Of a DNA stretch of 37,189 nt, positions 1 through 10,329 are shown piece after piece. The stretch is from the NCBI RefSeq assembly GCF_000006405.1, contig NW_003206463.1, forward strand, positions 4,087-41,275, in the 5' to 3' direction. Made by a program: the position numbers and the translations under genes. This DNA is from Perkinsus marinus ATCC 50983. Lineage: Eukaryota; Perkinsozoa; Perkinsida; Perkinsidae. The notes beneath the pieces are model-generated. The model worked only from the letters and a program-made list of their open reading frames with translations, was not told the origin of the DNA and did not search any database. Positions within the stretch are counted from its first letter, which is position 1. Every line of letters begins with the position of its first letter.

Positions 1-494
1 ATGATGCACAATCTCAGAGCTTGAATCTCTGCGTCGCTTCATCAGGAGACAGGCGGAAAATTTGCATTCGGGCACGAATTTTCAGGACCCCGGATCATAC
101 GCAGATATATAGTCATCACTCTTTCGTTGGCTGGAAATCATCCATCGCTAATGATGCCCAAAAGTCTACAGCCTCTCACCATTCACTGATGGGATTCACA
201 ATCTCTTCATAAAACTTATTGCGCATCTTCCACGGCCTATTGCTAGGTAGACACACGAATGAATCGAATCCATCGGATTTCGCGTGCAATAACTATCCGC
301 GATAGTGACTCCGCAACCTGGTGACACCGGCTGATACCAGGCGTGTCCAGCTCGGGAGCGGTCCGTGTATCGCGTGATGCGATATATTCTTGTCGTGTGC
401 GACCCACTGGTCCCATCTTCCACGAAATCCATTTCACATCAAAGTTACTCTCGGTAGCGGGACCGAGTTCACACAAGGAACACGCCGTGTCTTA

Positions 495-537
495 CACGGT
501 GGAGCCGCTCCATGATCGGTGGAGAGGCTCCACCGTG
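495..537. other. Inverted repeat, 11-bp perfect arms
   Basis: The arm CACGGTGGAGC (495-505) is answered by its exact reverse complement at 527-537 across a 21-base loop. It lies about 80 bases upstream of the small secreted-protein ORF. The loop holds a further GGTGGAG copy, so the arms could pair in more than one way. The function is unknown; it could be a cruciform or the relic of a small inverted-repeat element. Confidence 0.6.
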
Positions 538-616
538 GAGCACCGTAGCTATGAAGACTACTTCACGCGTGCAGATCGTTGTGCTTCAAATCGGAGACTC
601 CAAGTGAATCGGCTTC

Positions 617-1006
617 ATGTTCATCTCAAGCATCAATTTGATCTTCATCGTTCTGAGCTTCCACAACAACGTGCTCGGCGATCTTCACGGTCTATTCTTC
701 ACGAGCAAGCCTTGGCACACCGCCTTCCTGGTTCTCAACTTCAGGGGGGACAACACTGTCATCATGGTGGTGGCAAATGCAAATGTCGGTCCGCTGAGAG
801 CCCACTGGGAATATGTGCCAGGCACGGGTATCCTCGATGTGTTCGCTATTCACCTTACTCAATCGCAGTACGAAGATGTTTCTGGCCTCTTCCCATTGGA
901 CTACGACTCGCACACACTATATGGCGTTCTCATGCCTTTCCCGGGTCTCACTGGTAAAATTCTTGTCATGAGCCATGGGCTTGGTATGTATAATGGACAG
1001 CCTTGA
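617..1006 (+). CDS. Small predicted secreted protein, family not recognised
   Basis: This 129-residue ORF opens with a clear signal-peptide-like segment: MFISS, then a hydrophobic stretch (INLIFIVLSF) and a plausible cleavage site after VLG at about residue 21. The remainder looks like a beta-rich globular domain with few charges and no cysteine pattern I recognise. The ATG is chosen because it places the hydrophobic segment at the N-terminus; a longer overlapping frame (343-957) has a composition unlike a protein. Just before the stop, GGTATGTATA near 984 would make a good splice donor, so the true protein may continue into exons I could not find. No function is assigned. Confidence 0.45.
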   Translation: MFISSINLIFIVLSFHNNVLGDLHGLFFTSKPWHTAFLVLNFRGDNTVIMVVANANVGPLRAHWEYVPGTGILDVFAIHLTQSQYEDVSGLFPLDYDSHTLYGVLMPFPGLTGKILVMSHGLGMYNGQP

Positions 1007-3332
1007 GCAAAGTGATGAATTTTTACTTTAATTATTCACCCAACATGACACTACTTTTCTGCCGTCGGGTACTGACTATTGTACTCACTATTATATCACT
1101 ATCTGTGGGGATGTGGTCACAGAGAAGTGTTCCCTCGTTGCTCAGAACAACTTGCTTTGGCTCATAGAGCATTTGCGGTTAACTTTTTTATTTGGTGGAT
1201 TATCAATCTAGTCGTGTGGGTATTTGATTAGATTGCTCATCAGAGACGGTATCGTTCAGCATCAACTTTTCCATATCATGCGTATTCTGTAATGTTTAAG
1301 TATCATTAGTACTGAGGAAGACGCGAGCAAGTGGCTACTTATACACACAATACATTGTCGATTCGGCGTTGCTCCCCGAGATGAACTCCAGGTGGAAGCC
1401 GAATATTTTGCACTTCATTCCAAAAGGGTGAAGCCGGATCGACTTGAGCCCGGCTTCTTGAGCCCGGCTCAACTTGACCCGCTCAAGTTGAATTGCTATA
1501 CTGTAGACAACTGCGATATGCCCAAATTGGTGAGTTCCAGTCTACACTGTAGGCTGTAGGCCCTACAGTCGGGCAGAATCGCTCAGGATTCTCACCTCAA
1601 AAGTTTATCTTGACGATGCGATGATCCCCTCAGTATGTGAGAATCATCGCGTTGACAGCATCCATATCGCTGATATGGTGTCGAAAAGGTTCGTTTGGTC
1701 AGGAGGGCGATCGCGCTGACAGCTGGGGGCTGTCACTCACACTCCCTATTATCGTTCTCTGAGCTAGGCACTGCCTTTGTAGGGTCTCATTCTCCGGCCT
1801 CAAATGTTCCGACTGAGAATAGCGCCCTTCAGAAGCTAGTCGAGCTCTTCGATAGACGACTGGAACCTCTTTGAGTCCAGAATCTGGACGCGAATAGCTA
1901 TTGAATCACTATTACTGATACAACTAGTATAAACTCTTCTACATGCGAGGCACAACTTGTGGTGGCAGACACGCTATTAAATTCTTGTTCTCACAAGTGA
2001 TGTGTTTGCAATACTCACAAATGGATAAGAGTAAATGAGTGCCATGCGCCCGTGTATAATTCCGGTGTTATGGATGTAGTGGTGGGGGTTTCTACTTCAC
2101 AAGAAACGCTCCTTGAATTTAGGAACAAGGAACCTTATACCTCACACGACGTGCTTTTACTACAATTGCACCTCATGCCCCTAATTAAAGGTGTACCTCC
2201 TGGGCCCCAAAAAGGAGCGCGAGGAGCATCTTTACATATACCAACGCGCATGAAAAAATCGACGCAGTGTTTGAATAAAGCTGAAAATAAAGTTATTGCC
2301 GTTGAATAAAACGAAATCAAAAACCCTACCATCAACTCGCTTGCGAACAATCGGTCTGACCGATGACCAATTCGGTCATCACCATAATTCGCTAAAACGC
2401 TAAGGCAAAGATGCAATAAAAATGGTTGACACACGGATAAAACATCCGCGGGTCAGATGCATGGTCTAGTGGATTAAGCATCCGGGAATGGTAAGGCGGG
2501 TGCGATGGGGTGCCATAAAGTACCTCCCCCCCGAGTGACAGTCTTACGGCGCCTTACGTAAGGACCTTAAGGAGAGGCTCAAAAATACCTTCTATGAAAT
2601 CACCTTTCATGAGGATGCCCTTGTAGAGGGAAGGAGCCTTCACCTCACCTTACTCCTAACCTCCTCTTCCAAATCGGAAAGATGTGAAGGCGCCTGGCCA
2701 TGAAGCCGTAAGATACCTTACAATTTTCGCTCCTTATGAGAGTTCGTAAAATAAGATCCTGATTAGATCTATCGTTGGCCTCATCCACTTCACTCATGTT
2801 AACTGTGGCTACTTCCCGTGAGCAAGCTACTTCTGGCCACTTCCAAGTGTACTGTTGTTGAGAAGTCGTGCGAGGCGAACACTACTGGCTGCCTCTTCCC
2901 TGTGATGTTCTTCGACGGTCGAATTCGACTTGTATCCCGACAGGCAGTTTATCCTGTAGGATGACTATCAGTTCAACATGGACATCTAAGATGTCGATGT
3001 TGAAAACCGAGATGTCACATCTTATATGAGGGAAGGTATGAAGCATACACTTATGCATTGGTGCTGGCCGCCCAGTACTAATGGGACATTTCGGGAGACT
3101 AGCAGTTCGGAATATCGGTTATTAGTTATGAGATTTACGGCTGTGATACGATCTGAGGGGTTGTGACAGTTCACCGTGTAGTGTCGCTTGTGGTGATAAG
3201 TTCGTTACGTCACCTCCATGCAAGTCGCGCGCGCCCATCTGCGTACAGCACGTGCACGTGTGCCCAGCAATTGCAAGTAGTCAAGTTACCGGTCAGTTGT
3301 TGCTCTCAGACTAGTGTTCTTACATTTTACCA
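1007..3332. other. Spacer without a recognisable gene
   Basis: There is no ORF with convincing protein character. The stretch holds short self-complementary patches, for example around 1470-1495 (TCAACTTGA against TCAAGTTGA) and a CTGTAGG/CCTACAG palindrome near 1550-1565. A segment at about 2460-2490 resembles a tRNA D-arm (ATGGTCTAGTGGAT) but has no matching T-arm. The last few hundred bases presumably hold the promoter of the first permease gene; I see no clear TATA box. Confidence 0.5.
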
Positions 3333-4610
3333 ATGTCCAAGACTAGGTCCGAGCTCTATGCGACTACTATGGTCGCCAACCCCAACGGTTGCTCTGATTT
3401 TCGAGGGGTTGCCAACATCGTGATGACCGCCGTGGGTGTCGGTGTATTGGCCTTACCTAACGCTGTGGCCTTCGGTGGTTGGGTTGCTGCTCCCCTACTA
3501 CTACTGTTGGCCTGGGTCCTCACCCACTACCAAATGTGTCTACTCTGGAAATGCCTTTTCATGAACCCTTCGAGGAAGCCAATGGAGTCCTATGAGGAAA
3601 TCGGGAGAGTTTGTTTTGGCCGAGTCGGGCAAGTGGCAGTCGCCCTATGCCTCTACGGTGGCATTTTCTCTATCTGCGCCCTTATCATGATTTTACTAGG
3701 CAGTTCCCTCCACAACTTGGTGCCCTCGCTGAGCCGATCACTATGGATTGTTATTACTGTGGCATTGATGTTACCCTTTGCATGGTTACCTAGTCTTAAA
3801 CGTGTTGGAATTATTGCGGCTATAGGTGTTGGCGCTACTGCAGTTGTCGCTGTATCGGTGATTATCGCGGGTGCTCGTGAGGCTGTCAGCTCTGACCACG
3901 TCCACGTGCTGGGTCCGCAAGGTGTAGGTGGTCTGGGTTTATCATTCACCAACTTCATGAATAGTTTTACATGTGCGCCGGTGATACCAAGCTTAGTGGT
4001 CGAGATGAAGAACCCTGTCACGTTTCCGAGAGTTGCCCTCTGGTCGTTTTTAACGATTACAGTCGTATTTGGGAGCATTGGTTTTGCTGGTTACGCGGGC
4101 TGGGGGATCGACATGCTCAAGTTCGATCTGATCGTTGACGCTGTTGCCTCGTCGGCTGGTCGCGGCGATTGGGTAAATTACATAGTTCAAATATCAATTC
4201 TGGTAGTGTCATTTACGCATTTGTTGGTTTTATTCGCGCCTTTGGGCAAAGCTAACGATCGTATAGTGTCTCATTTTTTCAAGGGTAAACGTGTGTATTG
4301 GACGTTGTCTCTTGTGGGGCGGACGGTTGTATTTCTCGCTGCCATGGGGTTGGCGTTGCTAGTGCCAGGATTCGGCGCGTTATTCAACATCGTTGGATCT
4401 ACGATAGTAATGTTTTTACAAATTCTCTTTCCCAGTACATTTTTCTTGAGATTGTTGTATCTGGGATCGAAAAATGGCATCGCTTCGCCGTTCACGTCGA
4501 AAACACGTGAGAAGGTTCACATTGGTACGGTGGTTGCGTGTATCTGCCTTGGTCTTTTCGGCCTAGTGTTGGGAACATATCAAGCCATTGATGCATTAGC
4601 ATCGAAATAA
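3333..4610 (+). CDS. Amino acid permease, AAAP family (Aa_trans), copy 1
   Basis: This uninterrupted 425-residue ORF encodes a polytopic membrane protein. Its N-terminal block carries the family signature in which GVGVLALPNAVAFGGW follows a short hydrophilic tail, as in SLC32/36/38-type amino acid/auxin permeases. About eleven hydrophobic segments follow, which is the usual count for the family, and the length is typical. A conserved internal block with FTNFMNSFTCAPVIP and then EM.NP..FPR lies near residues 205-235; this proline-rich segment is typical of the middle of AAAP proteins. The expected role is proton- or sodium-coupled amino acid transport at the plasma or vacuolar membrane. The substrate cannot be read from sequence. 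It is a tandem paralogue of the gene at 5174-6478; the two stay aligned over almost the whole length. Confidence 0.88.
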   Translation: MSKTRSELYATTMVANPNGCSDFRGVANIVMTAVGVGVLALPNAVAFGGWVAAPLLLLLAWVLTHYQMCLLWKCLFMNPSRKPMESYEEIGRVCFGRVGQVAVALCLYGGIFSICALIMILLGSSLHNLVPSLSRSLWIVITVALMLPFAWLPSLKRVGIIAAIGVGATAVVAVSVIIAGAREAVSSDHVHVLGPQGVGGLGLSFTNFMNSFTCAPVIPSLVVEMKNPVTFPRVALWSFLTITVVFGSIGFAGYAGWGIDMLKFDLIVDAVASSAGRGDWVNYIVQISILVVSFTHLLVLFAPLGKANDRIVSHFFKGKRVYWTLSLVGRTVVFLAAMGLALLVPGFGALFNIVGSTIVMFLQILFPSTFFLRLLYLGSKNGIASPFTSKTREKVHIGTVVACICLGLFGLVLGTYQAIDALASK

Positions 4611-4745
4611 CTTCCGTAGGTATGCTCTGTACTCCACAAGGTTTTCTTTGTAACACAATTTTACCCGCAAGTTCTGGGGAGGGTTGAGCATGTGTTGTGT
4701 TATCTATAGTGCCTATTATAGCGTCCATCGATATGGCTGTTTCAG

Positions 4746-4858
4746 TGGAGTTTCACAACCCGTTTTACGTGAAGTGGCGTGAAAGTTGGTGATATGCAGT
4801 AGTCGTGAAATATATTTATCACTGGTGTATTTCATATCACTAGGGTTAAAAGTGAGTT
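4746..4858 (+). mobile_element. MITE-like element, family 1, right end eroded
   Basis: The copy starts with GTGGAGTTTCACAACCCG and shares the family core: TTTTACGTGAAGTGGCG, GTGATATGCAGTAGTCGTG and CATATCACTAGGG. The other copies end in the inverted partner GTGAAACTCC; here the right end reads GGGTTAAAAG and has lost it. It lies about 135 bases past the stop of permease copy 1. Five copies occur in this window, in both orientations, about 115-135 bp long and without coding capacity, consistent with a non-autonomous DNA transposon. Confidence 0.7.
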
Positions 4859-4991
4859 TATGGGAATTCGTACTATGGTTGGAAGAGTTTTGATATTTTT
4901 TAGTATTAGGCCTTTGTGACTTTGTATTAGGCCCCGGGTAGGACATTTTTCTGTCATTAACGTTCCGCTCGCTCTGCAATTCTTGTGGGAT

Positions 4992-5113
4992 AATATGCAC
5001 ATGTTGAAAATTTTATGAGAAAATTTTGGGAAATTTTTACTCTGAATTGGTATATATATTCCTACGAAGAAACTTCTGAGCTCAGCTGAGGAAACCCAAA
5101 ACATATATATATG
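4992..5113 (+). repeat. Dispersed family-2 element, diverged copy
   Basis: The left part (ATATGCACATG, then GAAAATTTT and GGGAAATTTTTACT) and the right part (GAAACTTCTGAGCTCAGCTGAGGAAA) match the family-2 pattern seen whole near 7030 and 18574. The palindromic left end CACATGGTCAACTACATGTG is mostly lost. The copy ends about 60 bases before the inferred start of permease copy 2, so its AT-rich stretches (TATATATTCC, ATATATATATG) fall where that gene's promoter should be. Confidence 0.6.
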
Positions 5114-5173
5114 TTGTAGTTGTGAAGTAAAATGATGTTATTAATCAATACAGTGTTCGTTGTTCCTGTTACT

Positions 5174-6478
5174 ATGGCAACTCTCAGCAGTGATGAATTG
5201 CCCACGAAGTTCGTTATTAATACTAACGGTTGTTCAACATTTCGAGCTACTGCTAATCTGGTGATGACCGCAGTTGGTGTTGGAGTCCTTGCCTTACCAA
5301 ACGCAGTAGCATTAGCTGGTTGGGTTGTTGGGCCTCTACTACTACTGCTAGCCTGGGCGTTGACACATTTTATGATGTGTTTGTTGTGGCGGTGTATGTA
5401 TATGAATCCAGAGGGGAGTCGATTTGAATCTTATGAGGCTATAGGACGACGCTGTTTTGGTATTCCTGGGCAAATTGCAGTTGCGGTTTGCTTATATGGA
5501 GGTATATTTTGTATATGTTCGCTGATGATAATTCTCATGGGTGATACCATGACTAACCTGGTCCCCTCACTGGGTAGGGTGCCGTGGATTTTGATATTCG
5601 TGGGTATCATAGCACCTCTGTCGTGGTTGCCTAGTATGAATCAAATCGGCGTGGTTTCGGCGATTGGTGTCGCTGCTACTGTGGTTGCTACGGTGTTTGT
5701 TATTATTGCGGGCGTTCGAGAAGCAGTAAGTGATGACACTCACGTACATTCGTTAGTCCCCCACAGTGTAAGTGGTCTTGGTCTGGCATTTACAAATTTC
5801 ATGAACAGTTTTACATGTGCTCCAGTGATTCCTGAGTTGATCGATGAAATGGAAAACCCTCGTAAATTCCCAAGAGTTGCTTTCTGGGCCTTTACCATAA
5901 TTTCTGTACTATTTGGCAGCATCGGTTTCGCTGGTTACGCGGGTTGGGGCGTTGACATGCTGGGCTATGCATCGATCGTTGATGCAGTAGCGGCTTCAGC
6001 AGGCCCTGGTGACGCTGTAAACTATGTAGTTCAAATAGCAATCGCCGTTGTCTCTGCCGCACATTTGTTGGTATTGTTCACACCACTTGGCCGGGGTGCT
6101 GAAGTCTATGCAGAGGTCATCGCGAAGAGACCTCTTCCGCGAGTGATTCGTTTGAGTTGTCGAACGGTGGCGTTGGCAGGTTGCACCTGTTTGGCAATTT
6201 TCGTACCAGGATTTGGTACGTTATTCAACCTCGTCGGCTCTACTATTGTCATGTTCCTACAAATTATCTTCCCAGTTACCTTCTTTGTGTGGTTGTCTTA
6301 CATTGGTAATAAAAAAGGTGAAGACAGCGATGATAGTAGCAGCGACAAATCTTTGTTACCAGTGAAGACACTATCGCAGAGATTGTTATTTTACGTACTA
6401 CTACCAGCATGTTTCTGCCTAGGTCTATTCGGGCTGATATTGGGCACGTACCAAGGTATAGAGCCCTTGGTAGAGTGA
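5174..6478 (+). CDS. Amino acid permease, AAAP family (Aa_trans), copy 2
   Basis: This 434-residue intronless paralogue of the preceding gene shows the same signature (GVGVLALPNAVALAGW), the FTNFMNSFTCAPVIPE block and the FGSIGFAGYAGWG segment. The frame is open from an ATG at 5132, but the ATG at 5174 is preferred because it aligns with the start of copy 1, with NGCS near residue 17-20 in both. The main differences are in the cytoplasmic loop near residues 380-400, where this copy has an acidic, serine-rich insertion (GEDSDDSSSDKS). Its role should be amino acid transport as for copy 1, possibly with different specificity or regulation. The sequences are clearly diverged, so the duplication is not recent. 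Confidence 0.88.
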   Translation: MATLSSDELPTKFVINTNGCSTFRATANLVMTAVGVGVLALPNAVALAGWVVGPLLLLLAWALTHFMMCLLWRCMYMNPEGSRFESYEAIGRRCFGIPGQIAVAVCLYGGIFCICSLMIILMGDTMTNLVPSLGRVPWILIFVGIIAPLSWLPSMNQIGVVSAIGVAATVVATVFVIIAGVREAVSDDTHVHSLVPHSVSGLGLAFTNFMNSFTCAPVIPELIDEMENPRKFPRVAFWAFTIISVLFGSIGFAGYAGWGVDMLGYASIVDAVAASAGPGDAVNYVVQIAIAVVSAAHLLVLFTPLGRGAEVYAEVIAKRPLPRVIRLSCRTVALAGCTCLAIFVPGFGTLFNLVGSTIVMFLQIIFPVTFFVWLSYIGNKKGEDSDDSSSDKSLLPVKTLSQRLLFYVLLPACFCLGLFGLILGTYQGIEPLVE

Positions 6479-6660
6479 ACATTTTCAAGATCGTTGATTC
6501 TGTGGTTACTCAAGTTCATCATTTCTGGCTATGTCTTTATCGATAATGAGTTGAATTATGCAGTGGAGTGGTATTCATAAAAATAATTATGGTAATTATA
6601 TTGTTGCATTTTTTCATTTTTATTTTTCTCGTTTCGAAATTTGTATCTCATGGGTTATAA

Positions 6661-6778
6661 TGGAGTTTCATTCGTTTTACGTGAAGTGTGAAAAACGCGA
6701 TATTCGCGGTGATATGCAGTGGTTTGTGAAATATGTTTTTCACTAGTGTTTTTCATATCACTAGGGTGGTGAAACTCC
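6661..6778 (+). mobile_element. MITE-like element, family 1, most complete copy
   Basis: The terminal inverted repeats are clear: GGAGTTTCA at the left and TGAAACTCC at the right. TTATAA occurs just outside both ends, which may be part of the inverted repeat or a target-site trace; no unambiguous direct duplication is visible. Internally, GTGATATGCAG and CATATCACTAGGG are conserved with the other copies. It lies about 180 bases downstream of permease copy 2, the same relative position as the copy after permease 1. Confidence 0.8.
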
Positions 6779-7029
6779 GGTATTATAAAATACACATATA
6801 ATAGTATGAATTTGGTATAATGATAACCTGGTTTCAATGTAATATAAAATAAATACTAATGGTAGTAGTGATATTTGAAGTGATGAGATTAGTGAATATT
6901 TGGGAATCGGCAAAGGAGTGGTATGATTATTATGATAGTTGATTTTGAGATGTTTCTAGTTGCACTGTATCAGTTTGTGAAGATTTTATTTTATGAGTAC
7001 ACATTATAGATAGCTCAGTGAGATAAAAT

Positions 7030-7592
7030 ATGCACATGGTCAACTACATGTGTTGGTGACAATATGTGAAAATTTGGAGGAATTTCTCACTGGTTTCTGT
7101 GCACTTCTACCCTAATTCGTATATAAACTCGTATAATTTGGTTGAGTTACTCCTGAGCTCAGCAGCTGAGGAAAGCGATTACATATATTCATACTCCAAC
7201 ACTGTATAGGAAACTCTTCTGAGCTCAGCAGCTGAGGAAAGCGATTACATATATTCATACTCCAACACTGTATAGGAAACTCTTCTGAGCTCAGCAGCTG
7301 AGGAAAGCGATTACATATATTCCTACTCCAACACTGTATAGGAAACTCCTCAGCTCAGCAGCTGAGGAAAGCGATTACATATATTCATACTCCAACACTG
7401 TATAGGAAACTCCTCAGCTCAGCAGCTGAGGAAAGCGATAACATATATTCATACTCCAATACTGTATAGGAAACTCCTGAGCTCAGCAGCTGAAGAAAGC
7501 GATTACATATATTCATACTCCAACACTGTATAGGAAACTCCTCAGCTCAGCAGCTGAGGAAAGCGATTACATATATTCCTACTCCAACACTG
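7030..7592 (+). repeat. Family-2 element with internal 64-66-bp tandem array
   Basis: The left end CACATGGTCAACTACATGTG is a near-palindrome. It is followed by TTGGTGACAATATG, GAGGAATTTCTCACTGG, TTCTGTGCACTTCTACCC and TATATAAACTCGTATAA. The right half, a unit with TGAGCTCAGCAGCTGAGG and CATATATTCATACTCCAAC, is repeated about seven times with a period of 64-66 bases from about 7150 to 7592. Single-copy versions of the same right half occur elsewhere in the window, so the array arose by amplification inside the element. Confidence 0.85.
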
Positions 7593-9045
7593 GTCATACC
7601 GCACGGACGGCAACAGAGGGTATTTGGCAGGGGGTAATACTGTGGGGGGCTCTTTAGGGGTATATGGGAAGAAATTGAATATTTTCGAGGAAATCGAAAT
7701 TAATTTTATGATTTTTCTGTTGATGTTGTATACCAGAATTGGTTATGAAATTTCCGAAAATAAATTAATTACGAATTGATCAATCTGTAATTTACTCAAT
7801 TTTTCGCAGAAATTTTGTGAAAACTGTTGGAAAAAATTTGGTAGAATCTGGTTTCAACGGAGTGATGGGATCTCTCGAAAGGAACTCATTTTTCCGGAAA
7901 ATATATTCCATAGAAACGTCTTGTTTTTAGTAGGAATTTTGGTGAAATTTTTCAGTGTTTTTGGATGTGAAAGCGGAAAAAATGGAATTTTCTGGGAAAT
8001 TTTTTCTACATCGTTATATTTTCCACGTAGTCAGTTATGATGTTTCAAGTGGGAGCTCCTCACACGAGGAGTTTGGTCGTCAGCATATGGTGTCTAATCA
8101 GGGGTGTTTGATCGAAATGGATGTGCTCAGCTATGCAGTGTGGTTAGCTCTTACTGGGGAGAAAGGTCCCGGGTTCGATTCCTGGTCGGAGCATTGAGGA
8201 ATCCTCAATGAGGATATTATTTTTAGGTTGATTATGGAGAGGTATTTCCAGAATTAGCATTGGAGGAATTATCAAGCGAAAATTAATTTAATCGGGATTG
8301 CATGAATAGTTCGTCGTCACGGGTAACTTATCGGAAAAATTTTGTGGCGCGCGACAGATTTTTGTTGAGGTACACTACCAGTGTTGTTCCCTCTCAACCG
8401 CTCTGATAGTCTTTGATGTTTTCGCTTCGCTTCGCTCTCACATTGAGGATATTTTCAGTAGAGGAAGATACTCGAGTACGCACAGCGAAGAATTTTTGAA
8501 TCCGCGTTAAAAGATGCATAGGAAGTGCGGAGAGAACGGTTATGCAATGCGTAATATGCATATCTAGATTTCAACTAGAGAGTAATAAGGCTATAGATTA
8601 CGTGGTATCAATCGATCGAATAAAGAGAATATTAGCATGGTCTCTGGGCAAGGGTGACACTCACAAATTGAGGAGTGTGGTGAGTTTTCGCTCTATCTGT
8701 GCCATATACCTACACCTAATCAGCGTTGACAACAACATCATCAGTTGATTGATCACGGCTGCACTGCCCCTCCATCATGCTCGTCCCCCCTCACCCCTTG
8801 CACACTGTTGGCTTTGTCCAGGGGGTGCGGGGTCGAGCACTCGAGTGATTTGTGCGTCTCGATCAGCTGTGCCGTTTCGCAGCACTGACGGTTCGCATGT
8901 GATCTACTCTGGCATTAGCTGACTTCTGTAGCTGCATCTACCACTGTTCGCAAAGTCTTGTTATGTTGATACTGACCAAGACTTTTTAACATTCGAGTTG
9001 TAGGTGTTGAGCAAAATATTTATTTTCACGACGACTTGGTGAACC
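7593..9045. other. Spacer, AT-rich, no convincing protein gene
   Basis: I find no ORF with protein character. The stretch holds the tRNA-like element at 8125-8193, described separately. Otherwise it has AT-rich runs (7650-8000) and a mixed stretch (8700-8950) without recognisable features. Confidence 0.5.
8125..8193 (+). pseudogene. tRNA-like element with intact B box, degenerate elsewhere
   Basis: The 3' part is tRNA-like: GGTCCCGGGTTCGATTCC includes a perfect B box (8172-8181), a T-stem CCGGG/CCTGG that pairs with one G-U, and the acceptor-like CGGAGCA. GTGGTTAGCTC near 8141 resembles a D-arm. The 5' acceptor (GCTCAGC) pairs with the 3' strand over only four bases, the anticodon arm does not form, and the total is about 69 nt. 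A 19-base palindrome, CATTGAGGAATCCTCAATG (8192-8210), begins at the 3' end. I read it as a tRNA pseudogene or the head of a tRNA-derived SINE rather than a working tRNA. Confidence 0.55.
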
Positions 9046-9220
9046 CTGTAGTAAACTACATGTGTTGGTGGCAATATGAAAATTTTGTGGAAGTTCTCGG
9101 AGATTGTTGTTGTTGTTGTTGTTGTTGGTTTCCGAACACTTGTACTCGAATTCATGTGTAAAGCTGTATAATTAGCATTGGAAACTGCTGAGCTCAGTAG
9201 CTGAGGAAAGCGAACGTATA
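9046..9220 (+). repeat. Family-2 element with (TTG)n insertion
   Basis: GTAAACTACATGTGTTGGTGGC and CAATATGAAAATTTTG mark the left half. GGAAACTGCTGAGCTCAG and TAGCTGAGGAAAGCG mark the right half. A run of about seven TTG triplets (9106-9127) lies in the middle. The right unit is single-copy here, unlike the arrays at 7150 and 18690. Confidence 0.75.
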
Positions 9221-9628
9221 TTCCTACGTGGTCGTATTTTTTCTTGTGAATGTTTTACTCGAGTTATCAGTAGGATCTGGGATGCTGGTGGTAGTTGAGT
9301 GTCGTCGTGTTGATGTTATCATCATCTGCATGGATTGCAAGTTTACCAAGCTCTCTAGGACTACGGTGTTTGCTGACCCAGTGGAGAGGGCCCAAAATAG
9401 CACTGCAAAAGTAATAAGTACTGGATTTGGGTTTCGGGGGGTTTATATTCTGAATATTTGGAAATATATTTCGGTGGTATAATCGGGCGAGTCGGCGAAA
9501 CTGGATGTCACAATATCAGTGCCGGAACGGTTTCGAAAGGCCCGACCCCCATCTGTGTTGTTTTCTGTTCTCTCTTGAAGGGAAGGGAAAATGTGTTGTG
9601 GTGTAACAGTTACGACAACAGTGAAAAA

Positions 9629-9658
9629 ACCACTATTTTGTGACAACAAAATAGTGGT
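9629..9658. other. Perfect 13-bp hairpin with 4-base loop
   Basis: ACCACTATTTTGT (9629-9641) is followed by GACA and its exact reverse complement (9646-9658). It would form a strong stem-loop in RNA from either strand. No gene end is clearly attached to it, so its role is open (RNA 3' end, small-RNA hairpin or element relic). Confidence 0.7.
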
Positions 9659-9864
9659 ATCTCTTCGCATAGTGATGCTCCATTCCTTATCACTGGACTT
9701 GCGAGTATATCTAGTTGATATTTAACGCAAGTGATGGTGTTATGTTTTATAAAGTTATTTTATGTGAGTAGTGAAAGAACTGATTCTCAACAAACTCACC
9801 TTTTTGCGGTAGAATTGCATATGAATACAACTACTTGCGACGCTGTGTTGTCCTATAGAGTGTG

Positions 9865-10329
9865 ATGGTAGCCCTTCACCTTATATGGAGGTTGCTGATC
9901 CTGGTTGTTGACGTTTTCGCTCAGGCATTTGATCCGAACATGGAAGGTGAGGGTTGGAGACATGGTAGAGATAATAAGTGGAAAAGACAAGGGAACTCAG
10001 GGGGAGATCCTACAGGTGTTTGGGAAGTCTACTGCTGTTCCTTTCGAGTGGTTATTGTTGTTGTTATCAGACTGATTACCGTCGTAACATGGTGAAGGTG
10101 CGAGGAGCTAATCTAAGACGGATGAAGGATAAGGATGGAAATGATTATCAAATTGAAAAGAAGATTCATTACAGGTGTGTGTGATCATCGCTGATCCAGT
10201 CGGGGTAGTATCATGCTGTGGAATAGCCGCGCCCCGTGGGATCAGTCTGTGGTTATTGAAATCGGCTCCTCGAGTGCTGATGATCATCTAATATACTTCA
10301 TGCATGGTGATTTTCTCGTGGTGTGGTAG
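9865..10329 (+). CDS. Candidate three-exon secreted protein, unknown family
   Basis: Exon 1 (9865-10026) starts MVALHLIWRLLILVVDVFAQ, a good signal peptide with a likely cleavage after AQA. A 44-bp GT-AG intron (10027-10070) joins it in frame to exon 2 (10071-10174), a basic segment with RRNMVKVRGANLRRMKDKDG. A third segment (10200-10329), rich in beta-type residues and ending LVVW, follows in frame if a 25-base GT-AG gap is an intron. That is shorter than any other intron in this window, so the last junction is doubtful. The whole would be about 131 residues. No family is recognised; exons 1-2 are better supported than exon 3. Confidence 0.4.

Noticed and set aside
343-957. 204-codon plus-strand reading frame overlapping the small secreted ORF
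   Set aside because: Its composition (Arg-, Ser- and His-rich, no hydrophobic core) looks like a shadow; the overlapping frame with a signal peptide is more protein-like.
2455-2510. tRNA-like D-arm (ATGGTCTAGTGGAT)
   Set aside because: There is no B box or acceptor pairing at the right distance; too little remains to call a tRNA or SINE.
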